Shown: positions 51,050 to 59,956, numbered from the stretch's first letter. The stretch is 64,000 nt of DNA from an uncultured Agathobaculum sp. (GCA_944384725.1 CALWUJ010000002.1:1-64000); one strand, 5' to 3'. A program made the numbers and translations. The notes: a model not told the origin generated them from the sequence alone.

Positions 51050-51097
51050 ACGCTCACCTCATTTTCAAAAATCAGACAGGTTTTTGACCTTGATTTT

Positions 51098-51127
51098 ATT
51101 ATAACGTAAAGAAAAGAGAAATGTCAA
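51098..51127 (-). promoter_or_regulatory. Promoter of the YheO-like regulator gene
   Basis: Minus strand TTGACA (plus 51122-51127), an 18-bp gap and TATAAT (plus 51098-51103). The whole divergent region 51050-51310 is strikingly AT-rich compared with its surroundings. Confidence 0.7.
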
Positions 51128-51254
51128 AAAAGATGAGAATAATTTATCACAATTAAAAGAAAAAGTTATTATACAATTTCGACAAAAGCTATGTAAAATT
51201 CCCACAAAAGCAAAAAATAAAAGTGTACCATCGTACAAAATATACAAAAGCTGC

Positions 51255-51283
51255 TTGACAAAGTATTATTCTGGTGATAAATT
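51255..51283 (+). promoter_or_regulatory. Promoter of ridA-tryptophanase
   Basis: TTGACA (51255-51260), a 17-bp gap and TAAATT (51278-51283), 27 bp before the ridA start codon. Confidence 0.65.
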
Positions 51284-51310
51284 TATCTCAGAAAAGGAGG
51301 CGTGGAAAGA

Positions 51311-51688
51311 ATGAAAAAAGTCATCAGTACGGATCTGGCCCCCGCGGCAATCGGACCGTACGCACAGGCCGTCGCAACGGACGGATTGGTCATCACTTCT
51401 GGTCAGCTGCCGATTGATCCGGCAACCGGTGCATTCCCCGAAGGGATTGCAGCGCAGACCCGTCAGTCTCTGGAAAACGTCAAGGCGATTCTGGCAGAGG
51501 CTGGTGTAGGGATGGACCGCATCATTAAAACAACCGTATTCCTCAGCGATATGAACAACTTCGGCGCAATGAACGAGGTCTATGCTACGTTCTTTGGCGA
51601 AGGCGGTTATCCGGCACGTTCCGCTGTTGAAGTCGCGCGCCTGCCCAAGGATGCGCTGGTCGAGATCGAAGTAATCGCGGCCCTGTAA
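51311..51688 (+). CDS. ridA: RidA family enamine/imine deaminase
   Basis: 125 residues from ATG 51311, ten bases after GGAGG; a GTG at 51302 is too close to it. It contains IGPYAQAV, ITSGQLPIDPATG and the C-terminal YPARSAVEVARLPKDALVEIEVIA with the catalytic Arg of RidA. It hydrolyses reactive 2-aminoacrylate and similar imines. Its place directly before a beta-eliminating PLP lyase, whose elimination chemistry releases 2-aminoacrylate, makes a protective role very likely. Confidence 0.94.
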   Translation: MKKVISTDLAPAAIGPYAQAVATDGLVITSGQLPIDPATGAFPEGIAAQTRQSLENVKAILAEAGVGMDRIIKTTVFLSDMNNFGAMNEVYATFFGEGGYPARSAVEVARLPKDALVEIEVIAAL

Positions 51689-51827
51689 ATAATTATTTCA
51701 TTCGTCACGTTAGTGAAAGATACTGTCCGCCAGTCGGAATTGCATGTGGTGGGAAGCATGCAATCGATGACCGGGGTATCCTCTAAACATAACGGCGCAA
51801 AGCGCCAGCATAATGGAGGTAAAGAAT
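51689..51827 (+). other. ridA-tryptophanase intergenic leader
   Basis: 139 bases without a gene. A hairpin TTGCATG/CATGCAA (51740-51763) and a smaller GGCGC/GCGCC hairpin near 51793 are present, but no T run. I found no TnaC-like leader peptide with a convincing ribosome site. Co-transcription with ridA is likely. Confidence 0.4.
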
Positions 51828-53483
51828 ATGGACAAGAAAATGGCAAACTATCCGCTGAATGTTCCCGCTCCGCACCACTACACCTTTGCAGTCCGTGATA
51901 TTCCGGAAGTAACGATCGAGCAGCGCGAGCGTGCCCTGAACGCGACCCACTGGAACGAATTTGCGTTCCCGGCCGGCATGCTGACCGTTGATATGCTCTC
52001 CGACTCCGGCACCACCGCTATGACCAACCAGCAGTGGGCGTCCCTGTTCCTCGGCGACGAGGCTTACGGCCGCAACACTGGTTATTATGTTCTGCTCGAC
52101 ACCTTCCGCGACATCTTCGAGCGCGGCGGCGAGAAGAACTGGAAGAAGATCATCGACCTCGTGCGCACTGATTGCCGCGACGTTGAGAAGATGATGGACG
52201 AAGTTTACCTCTGCGAGTACGAAGGCGGCCTGTTCAACGGCGGCGCCAAGCAGATGGAGCGTCCGAACACCTTTATCATCCAGCAGGGCCGTGCCGCTGA
52301 GTCCGTCCTGATGGAAATCGTCCGTAACATCCTCGCCCGCCGTCATCCGGGTAAGGTATTCACCATCCCGTCCAACGGCCACTTCGATACCACCGAGGGC
52401 AACATCAAGCAGATGGGTTCGGTTCCGCGTAACCTGTACAACAAGGAACTGCTGTACGAAGTACCCGAAGGCGGCAAGTACGAGAAGAACCCCTTCAAGG
52501 GCAACATGGACATCGAGAAGCTCGAGCAGCTGATCCAGGCTGTCGGCCCGGAGAACGTTCCGCTGATCTTCACCTGCATCACCAACAACCCGGTATGCGG
52601 CCAGGCGGTTTCCATGGCGAACCTGAAGGAAATCAACCGCGTTGCGCATAAGTACAATATCCCGCTGGTATTCGACTCTGCACGTTGGGCTGAGAACGCA
52701 TACTTCATCAAGATGAACGAGGAAGGCTATGCTGATAAGTCCATCGCTGAGATCGCGACCGAGATGTTCCAGTACTGCGACGTATTCACCATGTCCGCCA
52801 AGAAGGACGGCCACGCCAATATGGGCGGCATGCTCGCATTCCGCGACAAGGGCCTGTTCTGGCAGAAGTTCTCCGACTTCGACGAGAACGGCAACATGAT
52901 CACCGACGTTGGCGTTACCCTGAAGGTTAAGCAGATCTCCTGCTACGGCAACGACTCCTACGGCGGCATGTCCGGCCGTGACATCATGGCTCTGGCAGTT
53001 GGCCTGTACGAGAGCTGCGACTTCAACTACATGAACGAGCGCGTTGCACAGTGCAACTATCTGGCAGAAGGCTTCTACAAGGCTGGCGTCAAGGGCGTTG
53101 TTCTGCCGGCTGGCGGCCACGCTGTATACATCAACATGGATGAATTCTTCGACGGCAAGCGCGGTCACGACACCTTCGCGGGCGAGGGCTTCAGCCTTGA
53201 ACTGATCCGCCGCTATGGTATCCGTGTCTCCGAGCTGGGCGACTACTCCATGGAGTATGACCTCAAGACTCCGGAGCAGCAGGCAGAGCTGGCAAACGTT
53301 GTTCGCTTCGCGATCGACCGCAGCCGTCTGACCCAGGAGCATCTGGACTATGTTATCGCAGCAGTCAAGGCGCTGTATGAGGATCGCGAGTCCATCCCGA
53401 ACATGCGTATTGTTTGGGGCCACAAGCTGCCGATGCGTCACTTCCATGCGTTCCTCGAGCCGTACCCGAACGAAGAGAAGTAA
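51828..53483 (+). CDS. tnaA: Tryptophanase/tyrosine phenol-lyase family enzyme (long form)
   Basis: 551 residues from ATG 51828 (GGAGGT upstream). Beta-eliminating lyase: MLSDSGTTAMT, GDEAYGRNTGYY, IIQQGRAAES, SNGHFDTTEGNI, VFDSARWAENAYFIK and MSAKKDGHANMGG with the PLP lysine (second Lys of AKK, about 326). It splits tryptophan to indole, pyruvate and ammonia, or tyrosine to phenol; the choice cannot be made with certainty. It is about 80 residues longer than E. coli TnaA, mostly through an insertion at about 98-146. A Na+ symporter gene follows. Codon use is strongly biased, suggesting high expression. Confidence 0.85.
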   Translation: MDKKMANYPLNVPAPHHYTFAVRDIPEVTIEQRERALNATHWNEFAFPAGMLTVDMLSDSGTTAMTNQQWASLFLGDEAYGRNTGYYVLLDTFRDIFERGGEKNWKKIIDLVRTDCRDVEKMMDEVYLCEYEGGLFNGGAKQMERPNTFIIQQGRAAESVLMEIVRNILARRHPGKVFTIPSNGHFDTTEGNIKQMGSVPRNLYNKELLYEVPEGGKYEKNPFKGNMDIEKLEQLIQAVGPENVPLIFTCITNNPVCGQAVSMANLKEINRVAHKYNIPLVFDSARWAENAYFIKMNEEGYADKSIAEIATEMFQYCDVFTMSAKKDGHANMGGMLAFRDKGLFWQKFSDFDENGNMITDVGVTLKVKQISCYGNDSYGGMSGRDIMALAVGLYESCDFNYMNERVAQCNYLAEGFYKAGVKGVVLPAGGHAVYINMDEFFDGKRGHDTFAGEGFSLELIRRYGIRVSELGDYSMEYDLKTPEQQAELANVVRFAIDRSRLTQEHLDYVIAAVKALYEDRESIPNMRIVWGHKLPMRHFHAFLEPYPNEEK

Positions 53484-53550
53484 TCTGAGGAATACAATAC
53501 GGGCGTAACCTGTGCCGCGTGGAAAGAGTACAGGAACGACTAGGCAAAGG

Positions 53551-53588
53551 CGCCTGCGGAAAAGTAAAGAGTTCCGCAGGCGTTTTTA
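53551..53588 (+). terminator. Terminator after tryptophanase
   Basis: CGCCTGCGGAA (53551-53561) pairs with TTCCGCAGGCG (53572-53582), then TTTTT. Leaky readthrough into the symporter gene remains possible. Confidence 0.88.
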
Positions 53589-53624
53589 TTTACCGGATAC
53601 CGGTATAAAAAAGGGGTGTAAAGT

Positions 53625-55019
53625 ATGAGTAATAATCAGAGCACCGTAAAGACAGACGGCTTTAAGTCTCAGTGGGGCTTTATCATGGCCGCGGTCGGCT
53701 CGTGTGTCGGCATGGCGAACGTATGGCGCTTCCCGATGCTGGTTTCCAAGTATGGCGGCTTGACCTTCCTGATTCCCTATTTCATTTTCGCATTTATCAT
53801 CTGTCAGTCCGGCATGATGGAAGAGTTCTCGCTCGGCCGTTGGGCCGGCGCAGGTCCGTCCGGCGCGTTCGGAAAGGCCATGGAAAACGGCGGCAAGTCC
53901 AAGAAGCTCGGTGAGTGGCTGGGCGGCATCCCGATCATTGGCGCGCTGTGCCTTGCGATCGGTTACTCGGTCATCATGGGCTGGGTGTTCTATTATACCA
54001 AGATGGCATTTACCGGCGAACTGACCGCCATGGGTCAGGATATGAATGTCATTGGCGGTACGTTCGATAAGGTCGCTCCAGCAGCAGATAACCTGATCGA
54101 AGCGATTCAGCAGACCTTTGCGACCGGCGGCGCCAACAACTTCTGGATCATTATCGGCGTTGTCGTTTCGCTCGTCATCATGGTTTTGGGCGTTGCGGGC
54201 GGCATTGAAAAATCCTGTAAGATTATGATTCCAGCGCTGTACGTGCTGTTCATCGGACTGGCAGTTCTGATGATTTTTACCCCGGACACCGGCGCAGGCT
54301 ACAGCTACATTTTCTCCCTGAATCCCGCAGGCCTACTCAATCCTGAGGTTTGGGTCTACGCATTCGGACAATGCTTCTTCTCGCTGTCTGTTGCGGGTTC
54401 CGGCTCGGTTGTTTACGGCTCTTACCTTGGCAAGGACGTTAAGATCCGTCAGTCCGCGATTATCTGCGCGATACTGGATACCTCCGCGGCGCTGCTGGCG
54501 ATGCTGATTATCATTCCCGCAATGGCTACCGTCGGCGCTGACCTTGGCGATGGCGGCCCCGGCTTGATGTTCATCTATGTACTCCCTGTGTTCAACAACA
54601 TGGGCGGTATTGCGAGACTGATTGTTATCTTCTTCTATGTGGCGATTCTGTTTGCGGGCGTTTCCTCGGTTATCAACCTGCTTGAGGTACCGATCAACTT
54701 CCTGCAGGATCAGTTCAAGATGAAGCGCTGGATTCCTACCGTTATCATTCATGCGGTCGCTCTGGTTGTCGCGCTGCTCATCCAGCCGTGGACTTCCCAG
54801 TGGATGGATATGGTTTCGATTTATGTGCTCCCGATCGGCGCGTTTACTGCCGGCATCATGTACTTCTGGGTCATGAAGAAAGATACGGCACTGGCCGCCG
54901 CGCAGCTGGGGTCCGACAAACCTCTGATGAAGTGGTTCTATCCGTTCGGACGATATGTATTTGTCCCGCTGTGTATCCTCTGCTTCGTGCTAGGCATCGC
55001 TTGGGGCGGCATCGGCTGA
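53625..55019 (+). CDS. Neurotransmitter:sodium symporter family amino-acid transporter (TnaT-like)
   Basis: 464 residues, eleven to twelve membrane segments. The first helix GFIMAAVGSCVGMANVWRFPML is the unwound Na+/substrate-binding TM1 of the LeuT fold; SVAGSGSVVYGSYLG and the later GVSSVINLLEVP region form the other sodium sites. Bacterial members next to tryptophanase import tryptophan with Na+, so it probably feeds the lyase. AGGGGTG precedes the ATG. Confidence 0.93.
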   Translation: MSNNQSTVKTDGFKSQWGFIMAAVGSCVGMANVWRFPMLVSKYGGLTFLIPYFIFAFIICQSGMMEEFSLGRWAGAGPSGAFGKAMENGGKSKKLGEWLGGIPIIGALCLAIGYSVIMGWVFYYTKMAFTGELTAMGQDMNVIGGTFDKVAPAADNLIEAIQQTFATGGANNFWIIIGVVVSLVIMVLGVAGGIEKSCKIMIPALYVLFIGLAVLMIFTPDTGAGYSYIFSLNPAGLLNPEVWVYAFGQCFFSLSVAGSGSVVYGSYLGKDVKIRQSAIICAILDTSAALLAMLIIIPAMATVGADLGDGGPGLMFIYVLPVFNNMGGIARLIVIFFYVAILFAGVSSVINLLEVPINFLQDQFKMKRWIPTVIIHAVALVVALLIQPWTSQWMDMVSIYVLPIGAFTAGIMYFWVMKKDTALAAAQLGSDKPLMKWFYPFGRYVFVPLCILCFVLGIAWGGIG

Positions 55020-55061
55020 CATAAAAGCTTTAATTCCGAGAATATCGTCCCTTTCCCACGG

Positions 55062-55100
55062 AAATTGTCCGCCGACTGTTGCAGTCGGCGGACAATTTTG
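55062..55100 (+). terminator. Terminator after the symporter gene
   Basis: AAATTGTCCGCCGACT (55062-55077) pairs perfectly with AGTCGGCGGACAATTT (55083-55098). Confidence 0.92.
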
Positions 55101-55149
55101 CTATACTAATTGAGACTGGAATGGAAAATGAGGAATGAAGGAGAAAAAG

Positions 55150-55626
55150 ATGAATTCGGATTTGCGCGACAAGATATCTACTGCGGCAACCGCTGTTGAG
55201 ATTGTTTTGGGTCTGATCATCCTGCTGGCCTGTGTCATCGGCAGTATAGGCTTGGTATGTACGACGGAAATGGATCAGATGCTGCATGTGCCGGAGTATT
55301 TTCAGGAGCGTTTGAGTGACGCGTGCCTGATTATCATCGGCATTGAGCTGATTAAGATGATCACCAGCTATACGATCGACTCGGTGGTTGACGTGATGCT
55401 GCTGGCAATTGCCCGTCAGATGGTTGTGGAGCATACGACGCCTTTGGAAAATCTGTTGGCAGTATTGTCTGTTGGCGTATTGTTTGTTATTCGAAAGTAT
55501 TTGTATATTTCGCATTTGGATCGCCGCAAGAGAAGCAAAAAGGACATTGAAGAGGATGTCCGTGCGGAAGTGTATGGATTCACGGTACGCAGAAAAGAAG
55601 AGAGAGCGGAGGAAGGCCGTCCCTGA
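55150..55626 (+). CDS. PsiE-like small membrane protein
   Basis: 158 residues from ATG 55150 (AAGGAG six bases upstream; an ATG at 55135 is less well placed). Four membrane segments, with ELIKMITSYTIDSVVDVMLLAIARQMVVEHTTPLENLLAVLSVGVLFVIRKYL resembling the PsiE/DUF2391-type family, then a charged C terminus. The E. coli member is induced by phosphate starvation, but its action is unknown. No Pho-box is visible here. Confidence 0.6.
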   Translation: MNSDLRDKISTAATAVEIVLGLIILLACVIGSIGLVCTTEMDQMLHVPEYFQERLSDACLIIIGIELIKMITSYTIDSVVDVMLLAIARQMVVEHTTPLENLLAVLSVGVLFVIRKYLYISHLDRRKRSKKDIEEDVRAEVYGFTVRRKEERAEEGRP

Positions 55627-55639
55627 GGGGACGGCCTTT
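55613..55639 (+). terminator. Terminator overlapping the end of the PsiE-like gene
   Basis: AAGGCCGTCCC (55613-55623) pairs with GGGACGGCCTT (55628-55638) around TGAG; only three T follow. Confidence 0.7.
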
Positions 55640-55646
55640 GCCGTGT

Positions 55647-56183
55647 TTACCGGGCGGAGACAGAAAAGCGTACGCCGGTTTCGGTGTTTTCTGCGTGGCA
55701 GATAAGACCGTGCAATGCGAAGATTTTTTGCGTGATCGCAAGGCCAAGGCCGTGCCCGCCGGTGCGGTCTCTTGCCTTGTCGCCGCGGTAGAACATTTCA
55801 AACAGGCGCGGCAGTTCGCTTTCCGGGATGGGGTCGCAGTCGTTTTCGACGGAGAAGGGCGGCCCGCCGCTTTTGCTCAGCGTGACAGTGACGCGCCCGC
55901 CTTCGGGCGAGTATTTTGCGGCGTTTTCGAGTAGGCAGCCGAATGCACGGCGCAGCAGCGTCTCGTCGCCGCGGATGCGCACACCGGACGCGATATCCAC
56001 GGTCAGGCGGCGGCGCTCAAACAGCGGTGCATATTCATCCACAAGGCTGTGGATGAGGGCGGAAAGGTCGACCGTGGTGCGGTGCTCCAGCTCGGCCGTG
56101 CGGTCAAGGCGGGTGTAGTCAAGCATTTCGCGCACCAGGGAGTTCATGCGGCCGGTCTCCTGCTCGATGGCGGCAAGGTAGCG
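55647..56183 (-). pseudogene. Histidine kinase C-terminal fragment (end of HisKA plus HATPase), out of frame
   Basis: The reading frame resumes at RYLAAIEQETGRMNSLVREMLDYTRLD, the second half of a HisKA dimerisation domain, and continues through HATPase_c with an N box (LLENAAKYSPEGG), G1-like (NDCDPIPESELPRLFEMFYRGD) and G2 (GGHGLGLAITQKI). It lacks the first HisKA helix with the phospho-acceptor His and has no proper start. The frame upstream (56119-57918) carries the rest of the kinase. The two meet at about 56181-56190, so this is probably one gene broken by a deletion. Confidence 0.75.
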
Positions 56184-57918
56184 CGCGGTTGAGCTGGCCG
56201 ATCTCATCGCCGCGGGCAGTGTCGGGGTGGAAAGCGTCAAATTCGAGGTGCGCAACGTGCTGTGCCTGTTGTGTTGTGTTAAACAGTGGAATGATTACCG
56301 CACGACGCACACGCCAATGGAACAGCACAAGGAGCAGCAGACAGATGGATGAAGCCCACAAGGGGAAGATACCAAAATACGATGCAATATCGGTCTGATA
56401 ATCGGAAACATATGCGAGAAATAAGGTTGAGTAACCGTTGCCGCCTGCTGCAGTGGCGAAATCCTTTGTCTGCATCGATTCCAACTGCTCCCGTGTTATA
56501 TCGTCATACCACATAGACTGCTGCCACTTCTGCAGATAATGCAGCGCGTCGAAATATTGTTCCATCGCCCTGTCATCTGCAAAAATATCCTGAAAAAACA
56601 CGCGCTGTGAGGTGCTTTCCTCCACGGGCGTTTGTGCACGCCATGTCTGCCCATCAACGCGGGAAACGATGCGGTTGGGGATGAGATAAGTGCATTTAGA
56701 CACTTCGTCTTCTTCTACCAGTTTAACTGTGCCATATACGGTCCAATATGGGCTGTTGCCAGCCCACTCCGGCACGACTTTCTGCGTACATTCCTGTAGT
56801 GAACAGATGTCATCTTCAGAGAAATCGCTCAGATCGACAATCACAGTGTGGGGAACCGGCGCATCATGCAGACTGACAGTCGTTTCCAGCGTGATCGGCG
56901 ACATTAGGGAGATGATTTCATCGCCTGACGCATATCGCAGGATAAAGGGCGTAGAGGAATTTGCATTCGCCCATTGCGCAAACATAAACCGAAGTTTCCA
57001 ATATGCCTTGGAGTCCGGCGCAGGGCGGTGGTCCATGTCCGGCACATATCGTTCAAACATTTCGATCAGATGTTGCTGTGTATATTCCAGATAATTGCTG
57101 CGTTGCTGGCGGACGTATAAATCGGCTCGCCACATGGTAAACCACGTCCACAGAACGTATATCAGCACCAGTACGACCGCCACGAGTGCCGTCAGCCGTG
57201 TTGCGATGCTGCGCCGCAGCCAGAATACTTTGAACTTTTTCATCACGATCCCCCCCAATCGGTAGCCTTTTCCGTAAACTGCTTTGATGTGCTGCGCGGC
57301 CGTGCCTAGGGCTTTCCGCAGGCTCGCCACATGGCGGTCTACCATGCGCTCGTCGCCGTCGAAGTCCACGCCCCACACGCGCTCGATCAGCAAGTCGCGC
57401 GACACCGTGCGTCCCTGTTCGCACAGCAGCAACTCTAAAATCTGCGCTTCCTTGGGGCGTAAGGACACCGGTAGGCCATCTACCGTGACCTCGTGCGTCG
57501 CGGTGTCCAGCAAAATGCTGCCGTAGCCCAGCTCGGTTTCGCCCAGCCGCAGACCGCGTGCCCGGCGCATGAGCGCCTGCGCCTTGGCGACCAGCACGGG
57601 AAAGGAAAACGGCTTTGTGATGTAATCATCCGCGCCAGCGCGGAAGCCCGCAAGTGTGTCGCATTCCTGCCCGAGTGCGGTGACGAAGATCACTGGCACA
57701 TCGCTCTCGCGCCGCACCGCCTGACAAACTTCCAGCCCGTTCAGCTGCGGCATCATCACGTCCAGTACCAGCAGGTCGAAGCTGCGTTCCTGCGCGAGTG
57801 TGAGCGCCTGCTCACCGTCATACGCCGGGGTGACGCGCACGTCCGCCGCCCGGAAAAAGTCTTGCATGAGAGCAGAGAGCGCCTTGTCGTCCTCGACCAG
57901 AAGAATGTGTCCTGCCAT
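56119..57918 (-). CDS. OmpR-type response regulator read in one frame with a truncated sensor kinase
   Basis: 599 residues from ATG 57918 (GGAGGGG upstream). Residues 1-225: receiver (VEDD, Asp53, Lys102) and OmpR winged helix ending GYRLGG. Residues 226 onward restart like a kinase gene (MKKFKVFWLRRSIATRL, ATG 57243): TM1, a large extracellular sensor domain, TM2 and the start of HAMP (DEIGQLNRA), then about 20 unrelated residues to a stop. The junction lies on a run of seven G; with six G the regulator would end in a TGA overlapping the kinase ATG, the usual arrangement. The regulator half looks functional; the kinase half does not. Confidence 0.75.
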   Translation of the reverse strand: MAGHILLVEDDKALSALMQDFFRAADVRVTPAYDGEQALTLAQERSFDLLVLDVMMPQLNGLEVCQAVRRESDVPVIFVTALGQECDTLAGFRAGADDYITKPFSFPVLVAKAQALMRRARGLRLGETELGYGSILLDTATHEVTVDGLPVSLRPKEAQILELLLCEQGRTVSRDLLIERVWGVDFDGDERMVDRHVASLRKALGTAAQHIKAVYGKGYRLGGIVMKKFKVFWLRRSIATRLTALVAVVLVLIYVLWTWFTMWRADLYVRQQRSNYLEYTQQHLIEMFERYVPDMDHRPAPDSKAYWKLRFMFAQWANANSSTPFILRYASGDEIISLMSPITLETTVSLHDAPVPHTVIVDLSDFSEDDICSLQECTQKVVPEWAGNSPYWTVYGTVKLVEEDEVSKCTYLIPNRIVSRVDGQTWRAQTPVEESTSQRVFFQDIFADDRAMEQYFDALHYLQKWQQSMWYDDITREQLESMQTKDFATAAGGNGYSTLFLAYVSDYQTDIASYFGIFPLWASSICLLLLVLFHWRVRRAVIIPLFNTTQQAQHVAHLEFDAFHPDTARGDEIGQLNRALPCRHRAGDRPHELPGARNA

Positions 57919-57944
57919 GTCCATCCCCTCCTTTTATTGCTTCC

Positions 57945-57953
57945 AGTATAGCA
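57945..57953 (-). promoter_or_regulatory. Extended -10 promoter of the two-component gene
   Basis: Minus strand TGCTATACT (plus 57945-57953), about 27 bp before the start codon; no clear -35. Confidence 0.5.
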
Positions 57954-57985
57954 CGGAATTGTCCGAATTTTATCCGCATACAGAA

Positions 57986-58016
57986 AAACAGCCTGCCACA
58001 TGGCAGACTGTTTGGG
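57986..58016 (-). terminator. Terminator of the HAD phosphatase gene
   Basis: On the minus strand AAACAGTCTGCC and GGCAGGCTGTTT pair (one wobble) and TTTT follows. Confidence 0.82.
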
Positions 58017-58028
58017 TTTCATATGATG

Positions 58029-58820
58029 TTATTCGCCGGGCGGGATCTCGCCCACACCGTTTAAGATATAATGCGGACGGTAGGCGTAGTTTTCGACCTC
58101 GGCGCGGGTCGTGCAGCCGGACAGGACCAAAACCGTGTCCAGACCAGTTTCGATACCTGCGACGATGTCGGTATCCATACGGTCACCGACCATAACCGCC
58201 TCGTGCGAGTGCACACCCAGCAGACGCAGGCCGGTACGCATCATCAGCGGGTTGGGTTTGCCGACGTAATATGCGCTTTTTCCGGTTGCCAGCTCGATCG
58301 GGGAGACCAGCGCGCGGCAGGCTGGGATGATGCCCTGCTCGGACGGGCCGGTCAGGTCGGAGTTGGTTGCGATCAGACGCGCGCCTTTGTTGACCAGATC
58401 GACCGCTTTGAGGATGGTCTGATAGTTATAGGTGTTGGTTTCGCCTGCGATGACATAGTCCGGATCGACGTCGTTCATCACGATGCCAGCTTCATACAGC
58501 GCGCCGACCAGACCGGGGGCACCGATGACATAGGCGGATGCGCCGGGTTTTTGGCTGGCGACAAACTTGGCGGTTGCCAGCGCCGAGGTATAGAAGTGCT
58601 CCTCACCGATTTCCAGCCCCATGCGGGCGAGCTTCTGCTGAAGCTCAAGCGGCGAGCGCTCGGAAGAGTTGGTTAAAAACAGAAAACTCTTGTTTTCCTT
58701 TTGCAGCCACGCGACAAATTCGGTCACGCCCTTAAGCAGACGGTTGCCGTGATAGATGACACCGTCCATATCGCAGATAAAACCTTTTTTCTGACGAAGC
58801 AATTCGAGTGTTTCGCTCAT
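58029..58820 (-). CDS. HAD-superfamily phosphatase, NagD/4-nitrophenylphosphatase-like (HAD-IIA)
   Basis: 263 residues from ATG 58820 (GGAG upstream). HAD motif I GFICDMDGVIYHG, motif II FLTNSS, the IIA-type cap in the middle, Lys in YYVGKPNPLM, and motif IV MVGDRMDTDIVAG. It probably hydrolyses small phosphate esters (sugar phosphates, glycerol phosphate or nucleotides); the exact substrate cannot be read. Single gene. Confidence 0.92.
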   Translation of the reverse strand: MSETLELLRQKKGFICDMDGVIYHGNRLLKGVTEFVAWLQKENKSFLFLTNSSERSPLELQQKLARMGLEIGEEHFYTSALATAKFVASQKPGASAYVIGAPGLVGALYEAGIVMNDVDPDYVIAGETNTYNYQTILKAVDLVNKGARLIATNSDLTGPSEQGIIPACRALVSPIELATGKSAYYVGKPNPLMMRTGLRLLGVHSHEAVMVGDRMDTDIVAGIETGLDTVLVLSGCTTRAEVENYAYRPHYILNGVGEIPPGE

Positions 58821-58993
58821 TTCGGTTCTCCTTTCGCAGTATGATACGCTACTTCTATTATGCGGAGTGCACAGCGGTTTCGTCAAGAGAAAAAAGTTTC
58901 GGAGGTGTTAAATAACTGTAAAGGACAGAGGCTTTGCGCAGGCGCACAAAGCGTGATATACTGTTAGTGAATTAAGAGAATGGGGAATGGATA

Positions 58994-59956
58994 ATGGCAA
59001 TCAGCAAGGCGATGCGTGCCACGCTGCGCGCACTGAGTTATACGGCAAATATTGATGTAGGCAAGACCTATCGGGTGGAGCGTGCGGTGCGCGGTCTGCG
59101 CACACCGCTGGCACCGCTTTATCATCTGTGGGATCACAAAATTGAACGGGACGGGCACGAGATTCGTGTACGGATCTACACGCCGAAAAAGCAGACGGAT
59201 GGTCGTTTGCTGCTGTTTTTCCATGGCGGCGGCTGGGTGCTCGAAAACGTGGATACTTATAATGCGGTCTGCCGCAATCTGGCGCGGCGAACAGGCTGCC
59301 GCGTGGCCTCGGTAGAATATGGTCTTGCGCCCGAGCATGTGTTCCCAGAAGGGTTGGAGGACTGCTATGCTGCGGCACGCGAGGTCTACTGCCATCCGGA
59401 ACAGTTCGGCGTGCGCTCGCAGGAGATCACACTGATTGGGGACTCGGCGGGCGGCAATCTGGCGGCGGCGGTGTCGCTGATGGCGAGAGACCGCGGGGAA
59501 TTTGAGGTAGCGCAGCAGATTTTGATTTATCCCGCGACTTATCACGACCATTCACCTGATTCGCGCTTTGATTCCGTGCGGGAGAACGGCACTGGCTATC
59601 TGCTGACGGCGAAACGCGTATGCGATTATATGATGCTGTATGCGGGTGGAGATGAGACGCGGATGCACAACCCGTATTTTGCGCCGCTGCTGGCTGCGGA
59701 TTTATCCCATCAGCCGCGCACACTGGTCGTGACAGCGGAGTTTGACCCGTTGCGTGACGAAGGCGAAGCCTATGCCGATGCGCTGCGGGAGGCAGGCAAT
59801 TCGGTGGAGCAGTACCGCATGCCGGACGCGCTGCATGGTTACTTTTCGCTGCCCATGCGGTTCCCGATGGTGCGGCGTACCTATGATTTGATCGAACAAT
59901 TCCTGAATGGGGAGTCAATCGCATGTCAAACGCCAAACGAAATCAAAAAAATTTAA
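58994..59956 (+). CDS. Alpha/beta hydrolase, hormone-sensitive-lipase family (esterase)
   Basis: 320 residues. HSL-family motifs: oxyanion FFHGGGWV, nucleophile GDSAGGN, then TAEFDPLRDEG with the acid and DALHGYF with the catalytic His. A carboxylesterase or acyl hydrolase; no signal peptide is seen. Its end overlaps the next gene by 34 bp, so it is coupled to an acyltransferase-like protein. Confidence 0.88.
   Translation: MAISKAMRATLRALSYTANIDVGKTYRVERAVRGLRTPLAPLYHLWDHKIERDGHEIRVRIYTPKKQTDGRLLLFFHGGGWVLENVDTYNAVCRNLARRTGCRVASVEYGLAPEHVFPEGLEDCYAAAREVYCHPEQFGVRSQEITLIGDSAGGNLAAAVSLMARDRGEFEVAQQILIYPATYHDHSPDSRFDSVRENGTGYLLTAKRVCDYMMLYAGGDETRMHNPYFAPLLAADLSHQPRTLVVTAEFDPLRDEGEAYADALREAGNSVEQYRMPDALHGYFSLPMRFPMVRRTYDLIEQFLNGESIACQTPNEIKKI

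Noticed and set aside
51783..53447. 554-codon open frame antisense to tryptophanase
   Set aside because: It mirrors the strongly codon-biased tryptophanase gene, has no ribosome site or recognisable motifs, and its composition is that of a shadow frame.
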